Below, piece after piece: positions 33,132 through 43,248 of a stretch of DNA of 64,000 nucleotides. Numbering within the stretch: position 1 is the first letter of the stretch; each line of letters begins with the position of its first letter. Below the pieces are notes generated by a model. It searched no databases, was not told where the DNA came from, and saw only the letters and a program-made list of their open reading frames with translations. The DNA comes from Rattus norvegicus (lineage: Eukaryota; Chordata; Mammalia; Rodentia; Muridae): positions 86,615,710 through 86,679,709 of the forward strand of contig NC_086020.1 in NCBI RefSeq assembly GCF_036323735.1, read 5' to 3'. Made by a program: the position numbers and the translations under genes.

Positions 33132-36100
33132 CTAATAGCCACTTATCAATGAGTGCATACCATGTATGTCTTTCTGTGATTGGGTTAGCTCACTCAGGAT
33201 GATATTTTCCAGTTCCAACCATTTGCCTACGAATTTCATAAACTCGTTGTTTTTGATAGCTGAGTAGTATTCCATTGTGTAGATGTACCACATTTTCTGT
33301 ATCCATTCCTCTGTTGAAGGGCATCTGGGTTCTTTCCAGCTTCTGGCTATTATAAATAAGGCTGCGATGAACATAGTGGAGCACGTGTCTCTTTTATATG
33401 TTGAGGCATCTTTTGCGTATATGCCCAAGAGAGGTATAGCTGGATCCTCAGGCAGTTCAATTTCCAATTTTCTGAGGAACCTCCAGACTGATTTCCAGAA
33501 TGGTTTTACCAGTCTGCAATCCCACCAACAATGGAGGAGTGTTCCTCTTTCTCCACATCCTCGCCAGCATCTGCTGTCACCTGAGTTTTTGATCTTAGCC
33601 AATCGCACTGGTGTGAGGTGAAATCTCAGGGTTGTTTTGATTTGCATTTCCCTTATGACTAAAGATGTTGAACATTTCTTTAGGTGTTTCTCAGCCATTC
33701 GGCATTCCTCAGCTGTGAATTCTTTGTTTAGCTCTGAACCCCATTTTTTAATAGGGTTATTTGTTTCCCTGCGGTCTAACTTCTTGAGTTCTTTGTATAT
33801 TTTGGATATAAGGCCTCTATCTGTTGTAGGGTTGGTAAAGATCTTTTCCCAATCTGTTGGTTGCCGTTTTGTCCTAACCACAGTGTCCTTTGCCTTACAG
33901 AAGCTTTGTAGTTTTATGAGATCCCATTTGTCGATGCTTGATCTTAGAGCATAAGCCATTGGTGTTTTGTTCAGGAAATTTTTTCCAGTGCCCATGTGTT
34001 CCAGATGCTTCCCTAGTTTTTCTTCTATTAGTTTGAGTGTGTCTGGTTTGATGTGGAGGTCCTTGATCCACTTGGACTTAAGCTTTGTACAGGGTGATAA
34101 GCATGGATCGATCTGCATTCTTCTACATGTTGTCCTCCAGTTGAACCAGCAACATTTGCTGAAAATGCTATCTTTTTTCCATTGGATGATTTTGGCTCCT
34201 TTGTCAAAAATCAAGTGACCATAGGTGTGTGGGTTCATTTCTGGGTCTTCAATTCTATTCCATTCGTCTATCTGTCTGTCTCTGTACCAATACCATGCAG
34301 TTTTTATCACTATTGCTCTGTAATACTGCTTGAGTTCAGGGATAGTGATTCCCCCTGAAGTCCTTTTATTGTTGAGGATAGCTTTAGGTATCCTGGGTTT
34401 TTTGTTATTTCAGATGAATTTGCAAATTGTTCTGTCTAACTCTTTGAAGAATTGGATTGGTATTTTGATGGGGATTGCATTGAATCTGTAGATTGCTTTT
34501 GGTAAAATGGCCATTTTTACTATATTAATCCTGCCAATCCATGAGCATGGGAGATCTTTCCATCTTCTGAGGTCTTCTTCAATTTCCTTCTTCAGTGTCT
34601 TGAAGTTCTTATTGTACAGATCTTTTACTTGCTTTGTTAAAGTCACACCGAGGTACTTTATATTATTTGGGTCTATTATGAAGGGTGTCGTTTCCCTAAT
34701 TTCTTTCTCGGCTTGTTTCTCTTTTGTATAGAGGAAGGCAACTGATTTATTTGAGTTAATTTTATACCCAGCCATTTTGCTGAAATTGTTTATCTGCTTT
34801 AGTAGTTCTCTGGTGGAACTTTTGGGATCACTTAAATATACTATCATATCATCTGTAAATAGTGATATTTTGACTTCTTCTTTTCCGATCTGTATCCCCT
34901 TGACCTCCTTTTGTTGTCTGATTGCTCTCGCTAGAACTTCAAGAACTATATTGAATAAGTAGGGAGAGAGTGGGCAGTCTTTTCTAGTCCCTGATTTTAG
35001 TGGGATTGCTTCAAGTTTCTCTCCATTTAGTTTAATGTTAGCAACTGGTTTGCTGTATATGGCTTTTACTGTGTTCAGGTATGGGCCTTGAATTCCTATT
35101 CCTTCCAGGACTTTTATCATGAAGGGGTGTTGAATTTTGTCAAATGCTTTCTCAGCGTCTAATGAAATGATCATGTGGTTTTGTTCTTTCAGTTTGTTTA
35201 TATAATGGATCACATTGATGCTTTTCCGTATATTAAGCCATCCCTGCATGCCTGGGATGAAGCCTACTTGGTTATGGTGGATGATTGTTTTGATGTGCTC
35301 TTGGATTCGGTTTGCCAGAATTTTGTTGAGTATTTTTGCGTCGATATTCATAAGGGAAATTGGTCTGAAGTTCTGTTTCTTTGTTGTGTCTTTGTGTGGT
35401 TTAGGTATAAGAGTAATTGTGGCTTCGTAGAAGGTATTCGGTAGTGATCCATCTGTTTCAATTTTGTGGAATAGTTTGGATAATATTGGTATGAGGTCTT
35501 CTATGAAGGTTTGATAGAATTCTGCACTAAACCCGTCTGGACCTGGGCTCTTTTTGGTTGGGAGACCTTTAATGACTGCTTCAATTTCTTAGGAGTTATG
35601 GGGGTGTTTAACTGGTTTATCTGTTCCTGATTTAACTTTGATACCTGGTATCTGTCTAGGAAATTGTCCATTTCCTGAAGATTTTCAAGTTTTGTTGAAT
35701 ATAGGTTTTTATAGTAAGATCTGATGATTTTTTGAATTTCCTCTGAATCTGTTGTTATGTCTCCCTTTTCATTTCTGATTTTGTTAATTTGGACGAATTT
35801 TCTGTGTCCTCTCGTTAGTCTGCCTAAGGGTTTAGCTATCTTGTTGATTTTCTCAAAGAACCAACTTTTGGTTCTGTTGATTCTTTCTATGATCCTTTTT
35901 GTTTCTACTTGGTTGATTTCCGCTCTGAGATTGATTATTTCCTGCCTTCTACTCTTCCTGGGTGTATTTGCTTCTTTTTGTTCTAGAGCTTTTAGGTGTG
36001 TTGTCAAGCTGCTGACATATGCTCTTTCCTGTTTCTTTCTGCAGGCACTCAGCTCTATGAGATTTCCTCTTAGCACAGCTTTGATTGTGTCCCATAAGTT

Positions 36101-36956
36101 TGGGTATGGTGTACCTTGATTTTCATTAAATTCTAAAAAGTTTTTAATTTCTTTCTTTATTTCTTCCTTGACCAGGTTATCATTGAGTAGAGCATTGTTC
36201 AATTTCCAAGTATATGTGGGCATTCTTCCTTGATTTTTATTGAAGTCCAGTTTTAGGCCGTGGTGGTCCGATAGCACGCATGGGATTATTTCTACCTTTC
36301 TGTACCTGTTGAGGCCCATTTTTTGACCAATTATATGGTCAATTTTGGAGAAAGTACCATGAGGAGCTGAGAAGAAGGTATATCCTTTTGCTTTAGGATA
36401 GAATGTTCTATAAATATCCGTTAAGTCCATTTGGCTCATGACTTCTCTTAGTCTGTCTACATCTCTGTTTAATTTCTGTTTCCATGATCTGTCCATTGAT
36501 GAGAGTGGGGTGTTGAAATCTCCCACTATTATTGTGTGAGGTGCAATGTGTGTTTTGAGCTTTAGTAAGGTTTCTTTTACATATGTAGGTGCCCTTGTAT
36601 TTGGGGCATCGATATTTAGGAGTGAAAGTTCATCTTGGTGGATTTTTCCTTTGATGAATATGAAGTGTCCTTCCTTATCTTTTTTGATGACTTTTAGTTG
36701 GAAATTGATTTTATTTGATATTAGAATGGCTACTCCAGCTTGCTTCTTCTGACCATTTGCTTGGAAAATTGTTTTCCCGCCTTTCACTCTGAGGTAATAT
36801 CTGTCTTTGTCTCTGAGGTGTGTTTCCTGTAGGCAGCAGAATGCAGGGTCCTCGTTGCATATCCAGTTTGTTAATCTGTCTTTTTATTGGGGAGTTGAGG
36901 CCATTGATGTTGAGAGATATTAAGGAATAGTGATTATTGCTTCCCATTATATTCAT
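33132..36956 (-). pseudogene. L1-6 ORF2, several lesions
   Basis: It starts MNIMGSNNHYSLISLNINGL at 36956. A small deletion in the RHRLTNW region (about 36877) and other changes shift the frame; the main endonuclease part is open at 35501-36787. A 1-bp deletion near 35590 (tcaatttcttagg) breaks the frame before SPGPDGFSAEFY. The RT core is open at 34410-35351 but reads FTDD instead of FADD at about 34855. A TGA replaces Trp near 34409 (IWNNKKP region). The C-terminal 392 codons (33132-34310) are open to MHSLISGY. Inactive for reverse transcription as it stands. Confidence 0.9.
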
Positions 36957-37016
36957 ATTTGGATGTGAGGTTATGTTTGTGTGCTTTCATTCTCTTTTTT
37001 TTTGTTGCCAAGACGA

Positions 37017-38093
37017 TTAGTTTCTTGCTTCTTCCAGGGTATAGCTTGCCTCCTTATGTTGGGCTTTACCATTTATTATCCTTTGTAGTGCTGGATTTGT
37101 AGAAAGATATTGTGTAAAGTTGGTTTTGTCATGGAATATCTTGCTTTCTCCATCAATGTTAATTGAGAGTTTTGCAGGATACAGTAACCTGGGCTGGCAT
37201 TTGTGTTCTCTTAGGGTCTGTATGACATCTGTCCAGGATCTTCTGGCCTTCATAGTTTCTGGCGAGAAGTCTGGTGTGATTCTGATAGATCTGCCTTTAT
37301 ATGTTACTTGACCTTTTTCCCTTACTGCTTTTAATATTCTTTCTTTATTTTGTGCGTTTGGTGTTTTGACAATTATGTGACGGGAGGTGTTTCTTTTCTG
37401 GTCCAATCTCTTTGGAGTTCTGTTGGCTTCTCGTATGCCTATGGGTATCTCTTTTTTTAGGTTAGGGAAGTTTTCTTCTATAATTTTGTTGAAGATATTT
37501 ACTGGTCCTTTGAGCTGGGAGTCTTCACTCTCTTCTATACCTATTATCCTTAGGTTTGATCTTCTCATTGAGTCCTGGATTTCCTGTATGTTTTGGACCA
37601 GTAGCCTTTTCTGCTTTACATTATCTTTGACAGTTGAGTCAGTGATTTCTATGGAATCTTCTGCTCCTGAGATTCTCTCTTCCATCTCTTGTATTCTGTT
37701 GGTGAGGCTTGTATCTACAGCTCCTTGTCTCTTCTTTTGGTTTTCTATATCCAGGGTTGTTTCCATGTGTTCTTTCTTGATTGCTTCTATTTCCATTTTT
37801 AATTCCTTCAACTGTTTGATTGTGTTTTCCTGGAATTCTTTCAGGGATTTTTGCGATTCCTCTTTGTAGGCTTCTACTTGTTTATTAATGTTTTCCTGTG
37901 TTTCCCTAAGGGAGTTCTTCATGTTTTTCTTGAAGTCCTCCAGCATCATGATCAAATATGATTTTGAAACTAGATCTTGCTTTTCTGGTGTGTTTGGATA
38001 TTCCATGTTTGTTTTGGTGGGAGAATTGGGCTCCGATGATGCCATGTAGTCTTGGTTTCTGTTGCTTGGGTTCCTGCGCTTGCCTCTCGCCAT
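37017..38093 (-). CDS. L1 ORF1 protein, intact (358 aa)
   Basis: The only complete ORF1 in the window, 358 codons from MARGKRRNPSNRNQDYMASS to EEARN. Family knowledge: ORF1p trimerises by an N-terminal coiled coil, binds L1 RNA through an RRM and a C-terminal domain, and acts as a nucleic-acid chaperone in cytoplasmic L1 particles. In the sequence: a basic N-terminus (1-45), heptad-rich coiled coil (about 50-172) with a single copy of the ENINKQVEAYKEESQ unit, RRM beginning near 177 (RRSNLRIIGIEE), and the MKARRSW...REHKC C-terminal block. ORF2 starts 60 bp downstream, the normal L1 spacing. It is probably translatable if transcribed from the adjacent 5'UTR. Confidence 0.88.
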   Translation of the reverse strand: MARGKRRNPSNRNQDYMASSEPNSPTKTNMEYPNTPEKQDLVSKSYLIMMLEDFKKNMKNSLRETQENINKQVEAYKEESQKSLKEFQENTIKQLKELKMEIEAIKKEHMETTLDIENQKKRQGAVDTSLTNRIQEMEERISGAEDSIEITDSTVKDNVKQKRLLVQNIQEIQDSMRRSNLRIIGIEESEDSQLKGPVNIFNKIIEENFPNLKKEIPIGIREANRTPKRLDQKRNTSRHIIVKTPNAQNKERILKAVREKGQVTYKGRSIRITPDFSPETMKARRSWTDVIQTLREHKCQPRLLYPAKLSINIDGESKIFHDKTNFTQYLSTNPALQRIINGKAQHKEASYTLEEARN

Positions 38094-38990
38094 CAGATTA
38101 TCTCCAGTGTTACTTTGTTCTGCTATTTCTGACAGTGGCTACACTGTCCTATAAGCCTGTGTGTCAGGAGTGCTGTAGACCTGTTTTCCTCTCTTTCAGT
38201 CAGTTATGGGGACAGAGTGTTCTGCTTTCGGGCATGTAGTTTTTCCTCTCTACAGGTCTTCAGCTGTTCCTGTGGGCCTGTGTCTTGAGTTCACCAGGCA
38301 GCTTTCTTGCAGCAGAAAAGTTGGTCTTACCTGTGGTCCCGAGGCTCAAGTTCGCTCGTGGGGTGCTGCCCACGGGCTCTCTGCAGCGGCAGCAACCAGG
38401 AAGATATGCGCCGCCCCTTCCGGGAGCTTCAGTGCACCAGGGTTCCAGATGGCCTTTGGTGTTTTCCTCTGGCGTCCAAGATGTGTATGTAGAGTGCAGT
38501 CTCTTCTGGTTTCCCAGGCTTGTCTGCCTCTCTGAGGGTTTAGCTCTCCCTCCCACGGGATTTGGGTGCAGAGAACTGTTTATCCGGTCTGTTTCCTTCA
38601 GGTTATGGCGGTGTCTCAGGCAGGGGTCCCGCTGCTCCTGGGCCCTCCCCCTCGGGAGCCCTGAGGCCTTATACAGTTTCCTCTTGGGCCAGGGATGTGG
38701 GCAGGGGTGGGCAGTGTTGGTGGTCTCTTCCGCTCTGCAGCCTTAGGAGTGCCCACCTGACCAGGCGGTGAGGTCTCTTTCCCTCGGGGTCTGGGAGCAG
38801 AGAGCTGCTGCGGGCCGGGATTCGCGGGTGTGGGACTTCCGGTAAACACAGTACGTGCCTGGTCCTAGAGGAATTCTGCCTCTGTGTCCCGATTTCACCA
38901 GGCAGCTTTCTTGCAGCAGACAAGTTGGTCTTATCTGTTGTCCCGAGGCTCAAGTTCGCTCGTGGGGTGCTGCCCACGGGCTCTCCGACA
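38094..38990 (-). promoter_or_regulatory. L1-6 5'UTR with partial second promoter unit
   Basis: GC-rich CpG-containing 5'UTR. A block of about 95 bp, ttcaccaggcagctttcttg to gggctctc, occurs at 38290-38384 and again at 38893-38988 with a few changes, giving a period of about 603 bp. L1-3 and L1-4 end before this second copy starts, so L1-6 has the longest 5' end in the window. Tandem promoter units at the 5' end are a known feature of rodent L1s. Confidence 0.75.
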
Positions 38991-39146
38991 ATGTTCTTCA
39001 GTATTGCAGTCTTCCCATTTGTATCAAGTATATTACTGGAAAATATGATACAGCATTTAAAAGTAAACAAAAGTTAAGTGACTATCCTCATTGAACCTTA
39101 TGACATGCTTGAAATATGTACCATTTTCATAATTGAAATTATAGGA
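38991..39146. other. Short spacer, nothing recognised
   Basis: 156 bp of AT-rich sequence between the 5' end of L1-6 and the next L1 fragment; no ORF or repeat recognised. Confidence 0.5.
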
Positions 39147-39925
39147 GACACCGCCCAGATCTGAAGGGACCCGGTCAACAACTCCCTGCACCCAAATCCC
39201 ATGAGAGGGGGAGCCTAACCTTCAGAGGGGCAGACACACCTGGGAAGCCAGAAGAGACTACACACTACCCACACTTCTGACTCAAGAGGATAACATCTAA
39301 CAATCTGGGACCCCTGTGTACATGGGCCCGAGAAAAGGTGGAGCAGGCCGTTCTGGTTGCCGCCATCACGGAGAGTTAGAGCACAGCCCCTCAGGAGCAA
39401 CTTCAGGCCTGAGACCAGAGGTAAGACTAACTTTTCTGCTCCAAATGACCTGCCCGGTGGACTCAGGACACAAGCCCACAGGAACAGATGAAGACCAGTA
39501 GACAGGAAAAACTACACTCCTGAAAGCAGAACACTCTGTTCACATAACTGGCTGAAAGAAATCAGGAAAACAGGTCTACAGCACTCATGATACACAGTCC
39601 TATAAGACGGTCTAGCCACTTTCAGAAATAACAGAATAAGGTGACACCAGAGACAACCTGATGGTGAGAGACAAGAGCAGGAACCCAAGCAACAGAAACT
39701 AAGACTACACTGCATCATCAGAGCCCAATTCTTCCACCAACGTAAACACTGAGCATCCAAACACACCAGAAAAGCAAGATCTTGATTTTAAATCACATTT
39801 GCTCATGATGATGGAGGACTTCAGGAAAGATATAAAGAACTCCCTTAGAGAAATGCAGGAAAACATAAACAAACAAGTAGAAGCCTATAGAGAGGAATCA
39901 CAAAAATCCCTGAAATAATTAGGAG
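39147..39925 (+). mobile_element. Orphan L1 5' part (5'UTR and ORF1 N-terminus)
   Basis: Plus-strand L1 5'UTR (ggagacaccgcccagatctg...) leads into an ORF1 start at 39661 (MVRDKSRNPSNRN followed by a TAA), and homology continues through the first coiled-coil unit to about 39917 (caaaaatccctgaaataatt). All downstream L1 sequence is missing. An L1 piece with the 5' end but no 3' end cannot arise by normal target-primed insertion and implies later deletion or rearrangement. Divergence is intermediate between L1-1 and the young copies. Confidence 0.85.
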
Positions 39926-39944
39926 AAAGTGACAAGAATACCTT

Positions 39945-40030
39945 TCTGAGTTTGAGGCCAACTAGTCCACATAATGAGCTTTGGAACATCCCTGCCTTTG
40001 TAGAGAAATACTGGCTTAAAACAAACAAAA
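39945..40030 (+). mobile_element. B1 SINE 3' half, decayed
   Basis: tgagtttgaggccaactagt, then agctttggaacatccctgcc and agagaaatactggcttaaaa followed by acaaacaaaac match the order of the B1 right half (gagttcgaggccagcctggt through the A-rich tail) with substitutions. The left half is missing. Confidence 0.7.
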
Positions 40031-41779
40031 CTCAAAAATTTATAAAGAAACCAAAACAAAGAGCAAATATGAAATCCAGTCCATCAAGAGAATGGTGTTA
40101 ACTATAAAAATATGAAGTTATTTAGAGAGTTCATTGTCACAGGACATAGAAACCTTTGGTGACCATGTGGTCAAAGCAAAGATGTTTATGTCTTTTAAAA
40201 AAGAGGAGTAATGGAGTATTTTCATCTCATATGTTATATGACATAGTTTGCAAGAGGACAGTTTTCTCTGTGGTATCCAAGTTTGGTTCCCAGTATCTAC
40301 ATCAGTTGACTCAGATCTACTTATGATTCCAGATCCAAGAAATTTGATGCTTTTTTTCTGCCTTCCTTAGCTACTAGGTATACAAACAGTATAAAGACAT
40401 GTATGTGACTCCATATTGTGAAAAAGGTTTTTCTCATGGATAAATTTTTTAATTAAAATTAATTTGATTTAATTGCATTTTTTATTGTGTTTGTCAAGTA
40501 CCTTTTAGGTACCTGCAGAATCCAGAAGGAAGTATAGAATATTTTGAGCTGTCTTGTGGGGTGCTGGAAATCAAAGCAAGATCATGTGGATATTAGATTA
40601 GTTGTATTCCCTCAAAGGAAATAGAAGATTGGTATCATCAGATTTTAGCTGAGACTTGGTGCTTATGAAAGTTCTGAGCCTAAATGTCAACAATATGAGA
40701 GAGGAGTAAAAAGAATGTTCAGGAGAGAAACTGACAATACCCATCTCTAAAAGGTGGCTGACTGCTTAACCAATGCCACAAGACTAAGTTAATCTGAAAC
40801 ATGTTAATAGGTAGGATTAGAGAGGCCAAAAGGATACAAACAGGTCATTTGTACCAAAGTGGAGTTTATACCTACTGTAAAGGGAGGGAAGCGAATCTGC
40901 ATCTGAATACTCTGAACATCTTAATATATTGCTTTCCTGCTTCCTGCAAATCACTCAGATAAGAGCTGAATATGTTAGTAACTCCAGATGATACTGAGGT
41001 TGTCATGCATTCTAAGATTTTAACTGAAGCTACTCTAAGGCTGGAATAATCTGGCATTTAAAAAGACCTGTGGAGAGTGAAGGGAAAGTAAGGGACAGAG
41101 GTTTGGTTGTAAAAGCCAGAGCATCAACAGGCCAGAAGGCAATGTGGAGAATGGACCTAAGGCCAAAGCTGGCTCATACAGACCTCTCTATATATCCACT
41201 CATCTTTTCTAGGCCAGCCCCTTGAGTTTGTTAACTCTTTAATTTTTCTTGGCAATTACATTGTTCCTGTCAGTCACAGTGACATGCAGAAACCTACTTG
41301 GCCATTTCCTCCTGGAGTTTAAAGCTAGCAAGTCGGACACTGCCATCTCAGTAAACTACTTAGTGGACAGAAATAAGGATGTACTAAAGAGACATGCCTC
41401 TTCTTTTTCTTTGAACTAGTAAAACAGTGGCCACCATGGACTTGCAATTACCCAGGAATCGCTTTCTGTTAAAAAAAATCCTAAGTCATATTGAGGTGAA
41501 TGTCCCCGCTGAAGAAACATTCAACCTTATGTCTTGCAGGAGAGAGCATTGCTGTCTACAGGTAAATGTTTCATAGATAGGGAAACATCTTCCTAAAACT
41601 TGGTTAGATTAAATAAATGTACATAACTCTTGCAATCCCTCTTAATCAGGTAGGACGATACCATTATATTAGTTAACTCACATTTTGATCACTGTTCCAA
41701 TTTAGTCATAGTGAATAAATTACTTTTATTTCTTTTGGTTTCTTTCATTTCTTATTGAACATTCTCACTATGAATCACT
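40031..41779. other. 1.7 kb without recognised repeats; candidate exon near 41.5 kb
   Basis: AT-rich sequence with no ORF over 61 codons and no repeat recognised. Near its right end there is a Kozak-context ATG with a splice-donor-ended open frame (separate entry). The rest shows nothing interpretable. Confidence 0.5.
41436..41561 (+). CDS. Candidate host exon: 42 codons with Kozak start and splice donor
   Basis: The ATG at 41436 sits in gccaccATGG, a full Kozak context, and is followed by 42 sense codons (starting MDLQLPRNRFLLKKILSHIE, ending HCCLQ) up to CAG|GTAAAT at 41561/41562, a good splice donor. Upstream, cctcttctttttctttgaactag (pyrimidine-rich, AG at 41418-41419) could be the acceptor of a first coding exon. 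Reading past the donor gives a stop about 18 codons later. No protein family is recognised. The match of acceptor, Kozak, open frame and donor is suggestive but short enough to be chance; a decayed gene or retroviral fragment is also possible. Confidence 0.25.
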
Positions 41780-41793
41780 ATGAATCCCTTATT
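41780..41793. repeat. Left TSD of the L1-7/L1-8 composite
   Basis: atgaatcccttatt directly precedes the poly(T) of L1-7 and recurs at 54455-54468 directly after the truncated 5' end of L1-8. No copy of it occurs at the junction between L1-7 and L1-8. Confidence 0.9.
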
Positions 41794-42527
41794 TTTTTTT
41801 TTTTATTAACTTGAGTATTTCTTACATACATTTCAAGTGTTATTCCCTTTCCCGGTTTCCGGGCAAACATCCCCCTCCCCCCTCCCCTTCCTTGTGGGTG
41901 TTCCCCTCCCAACCCTCCCCCCATTGCCGCCCTCCCCCCATAGTCTAGTTCACTGGGGGTTCAGACTTAGCAGGACCCAGGGCTTCCCCTTCCACTGGTG
42001 CTCTTACTAGGATATTCATTGCTACCTATGGGGTCAGAGTCCAGGGTCAGTCCATGTATAGTATTTAGGTAGTGGCTTAGTTCCTGGAAGCTCTGGTTGC
42101 TTGACATTGTTGTACTTTTGGGGTCTCAAGCCCCTTCAAGCTCTTCCAGTTCTTTCTCTGATGCCTTCAACGGGGGACTTATTCTCAGTTCAGTGGTTTG
42201 CTGCTGGCATTCGCCTCTGTATTTGCTGTATTCTGGCTGTGTCTCTCAGGAGCGATCTACATCCGGCTCCTGTCGGTCTGCACTTCTTTGCTTCATCCAT
42301 CTTGTCTAATTGGGTGGCTGTATATGTATGGGCCACATGTGGGGCAGGATCTGAATGGGTGTTCCTTCAGTCTCTGTTTTAATCTTTGCCTCTTCCTTCC
42401 TTGCCAAGGGTATTCTTTTTCCTCATTTAAAGAAGGAGTGAAGCATTCACATTTTGATCATCCGTCTTGAGTTTCGTTTGTTCTAGGGATCTAGGGTAAT
42501 TCAAGCATTTGGGCTAAAAGCCAGTTA
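41794..42527 (-). mobile_element. L1-7: L1 3'UTR, truncated at the ORF2 stop, abutting L1-8
   Basis: Poly(T), the full 3'UTR and the last codons of ORF2 (gggctaaaagcca at about 42511), then directly the poly(T) of L1-8. Diagnostic differences from L1-8 (ggtctcaagcccc versus ggtctcgagcccc; cttcaacgggggacttatt versus cttcaataggggacctatt) show the two 3' ends come from different source RNAs. Confidence 0.9.
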
Positions 42528-43248
42528 TTTTTTTTTTTTATTAACTTGAGTATTTCTTATATATATTTCGAGTGTTATTCCCTTTCCCGGTTTCCGGGCA
42601 AACATCCCCCTCCCCCCTCCCCTTCCTTATGGGTGTTCCCCTCCCAACCCTCCCACCATTGCCGCCCTCCCCCCATAGACTAGTTCACTGGGGGTTCAGT
42701 CTTAGCAGGACCCAGGGCTTCCCCTTCCACTGGTGCTCTTACTAGGATATTCATTGCTACCTATGGGGTCAGAGTCCAGGGTCAGTCCATGTATAGTCTT
42801 TAGGTAGTGGCTTAGTCCCTGGAAGCTCTGGTTGCTTGGCATTGTTGTACTTTTGGGGTCTCGAGCCCCTTCAAGCTCTTCCAGTTCTTTCTCTGATTCC
42901 TTCAATAGGGGACCTATTCTCAATTCAGTGGTTTGCTGCTGGCATTCGCCTCTGTATTTGCTGTATTCTGGCTGTGTCTCTCAGGAGCGATCTACATCCG
43001 GCTCCTGTCGGTCTGCACTTCTTTGCTTCATCCATCTTGTCTAATTGGGTGGCTGTATATGTATGGGCCAAATGTGGGACAGGCTCTGAATGGGTGTTCC
43101 TTCAGTCTCTGTTTTAATCTTTGCCTCTCCCTTCCCTGCCAAGGGTATTCTTTTTCCTCATTTAAAGAAGGAGTGAAGCATTCACATTTTGATCATCCGT
43201 CTTGAGTTTCCTTTGTTCTAGGGATCTAGGGTAATTCAAGCATTTGGG

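Larger units (their letters stand above)
32404..38990 (-). mobile_element. L1-6: full-length rat L1 with intact ORF1
   Basis: T-rich start at 32404 (its tail), 3'UTR to 33131, ORF2 33132-36956 with several lesions, intact ORF1 37017-38093, and an extended 5'UTR 38094-38990 that contains the start of a second promoter unit. The left boundary abuts L1-5. The right flank (gacaatgttcttcag) has no duplicate on the left of L1-6, where L1-5 sits, nor obviously on the left of L1-5. Confidence 0.92.
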
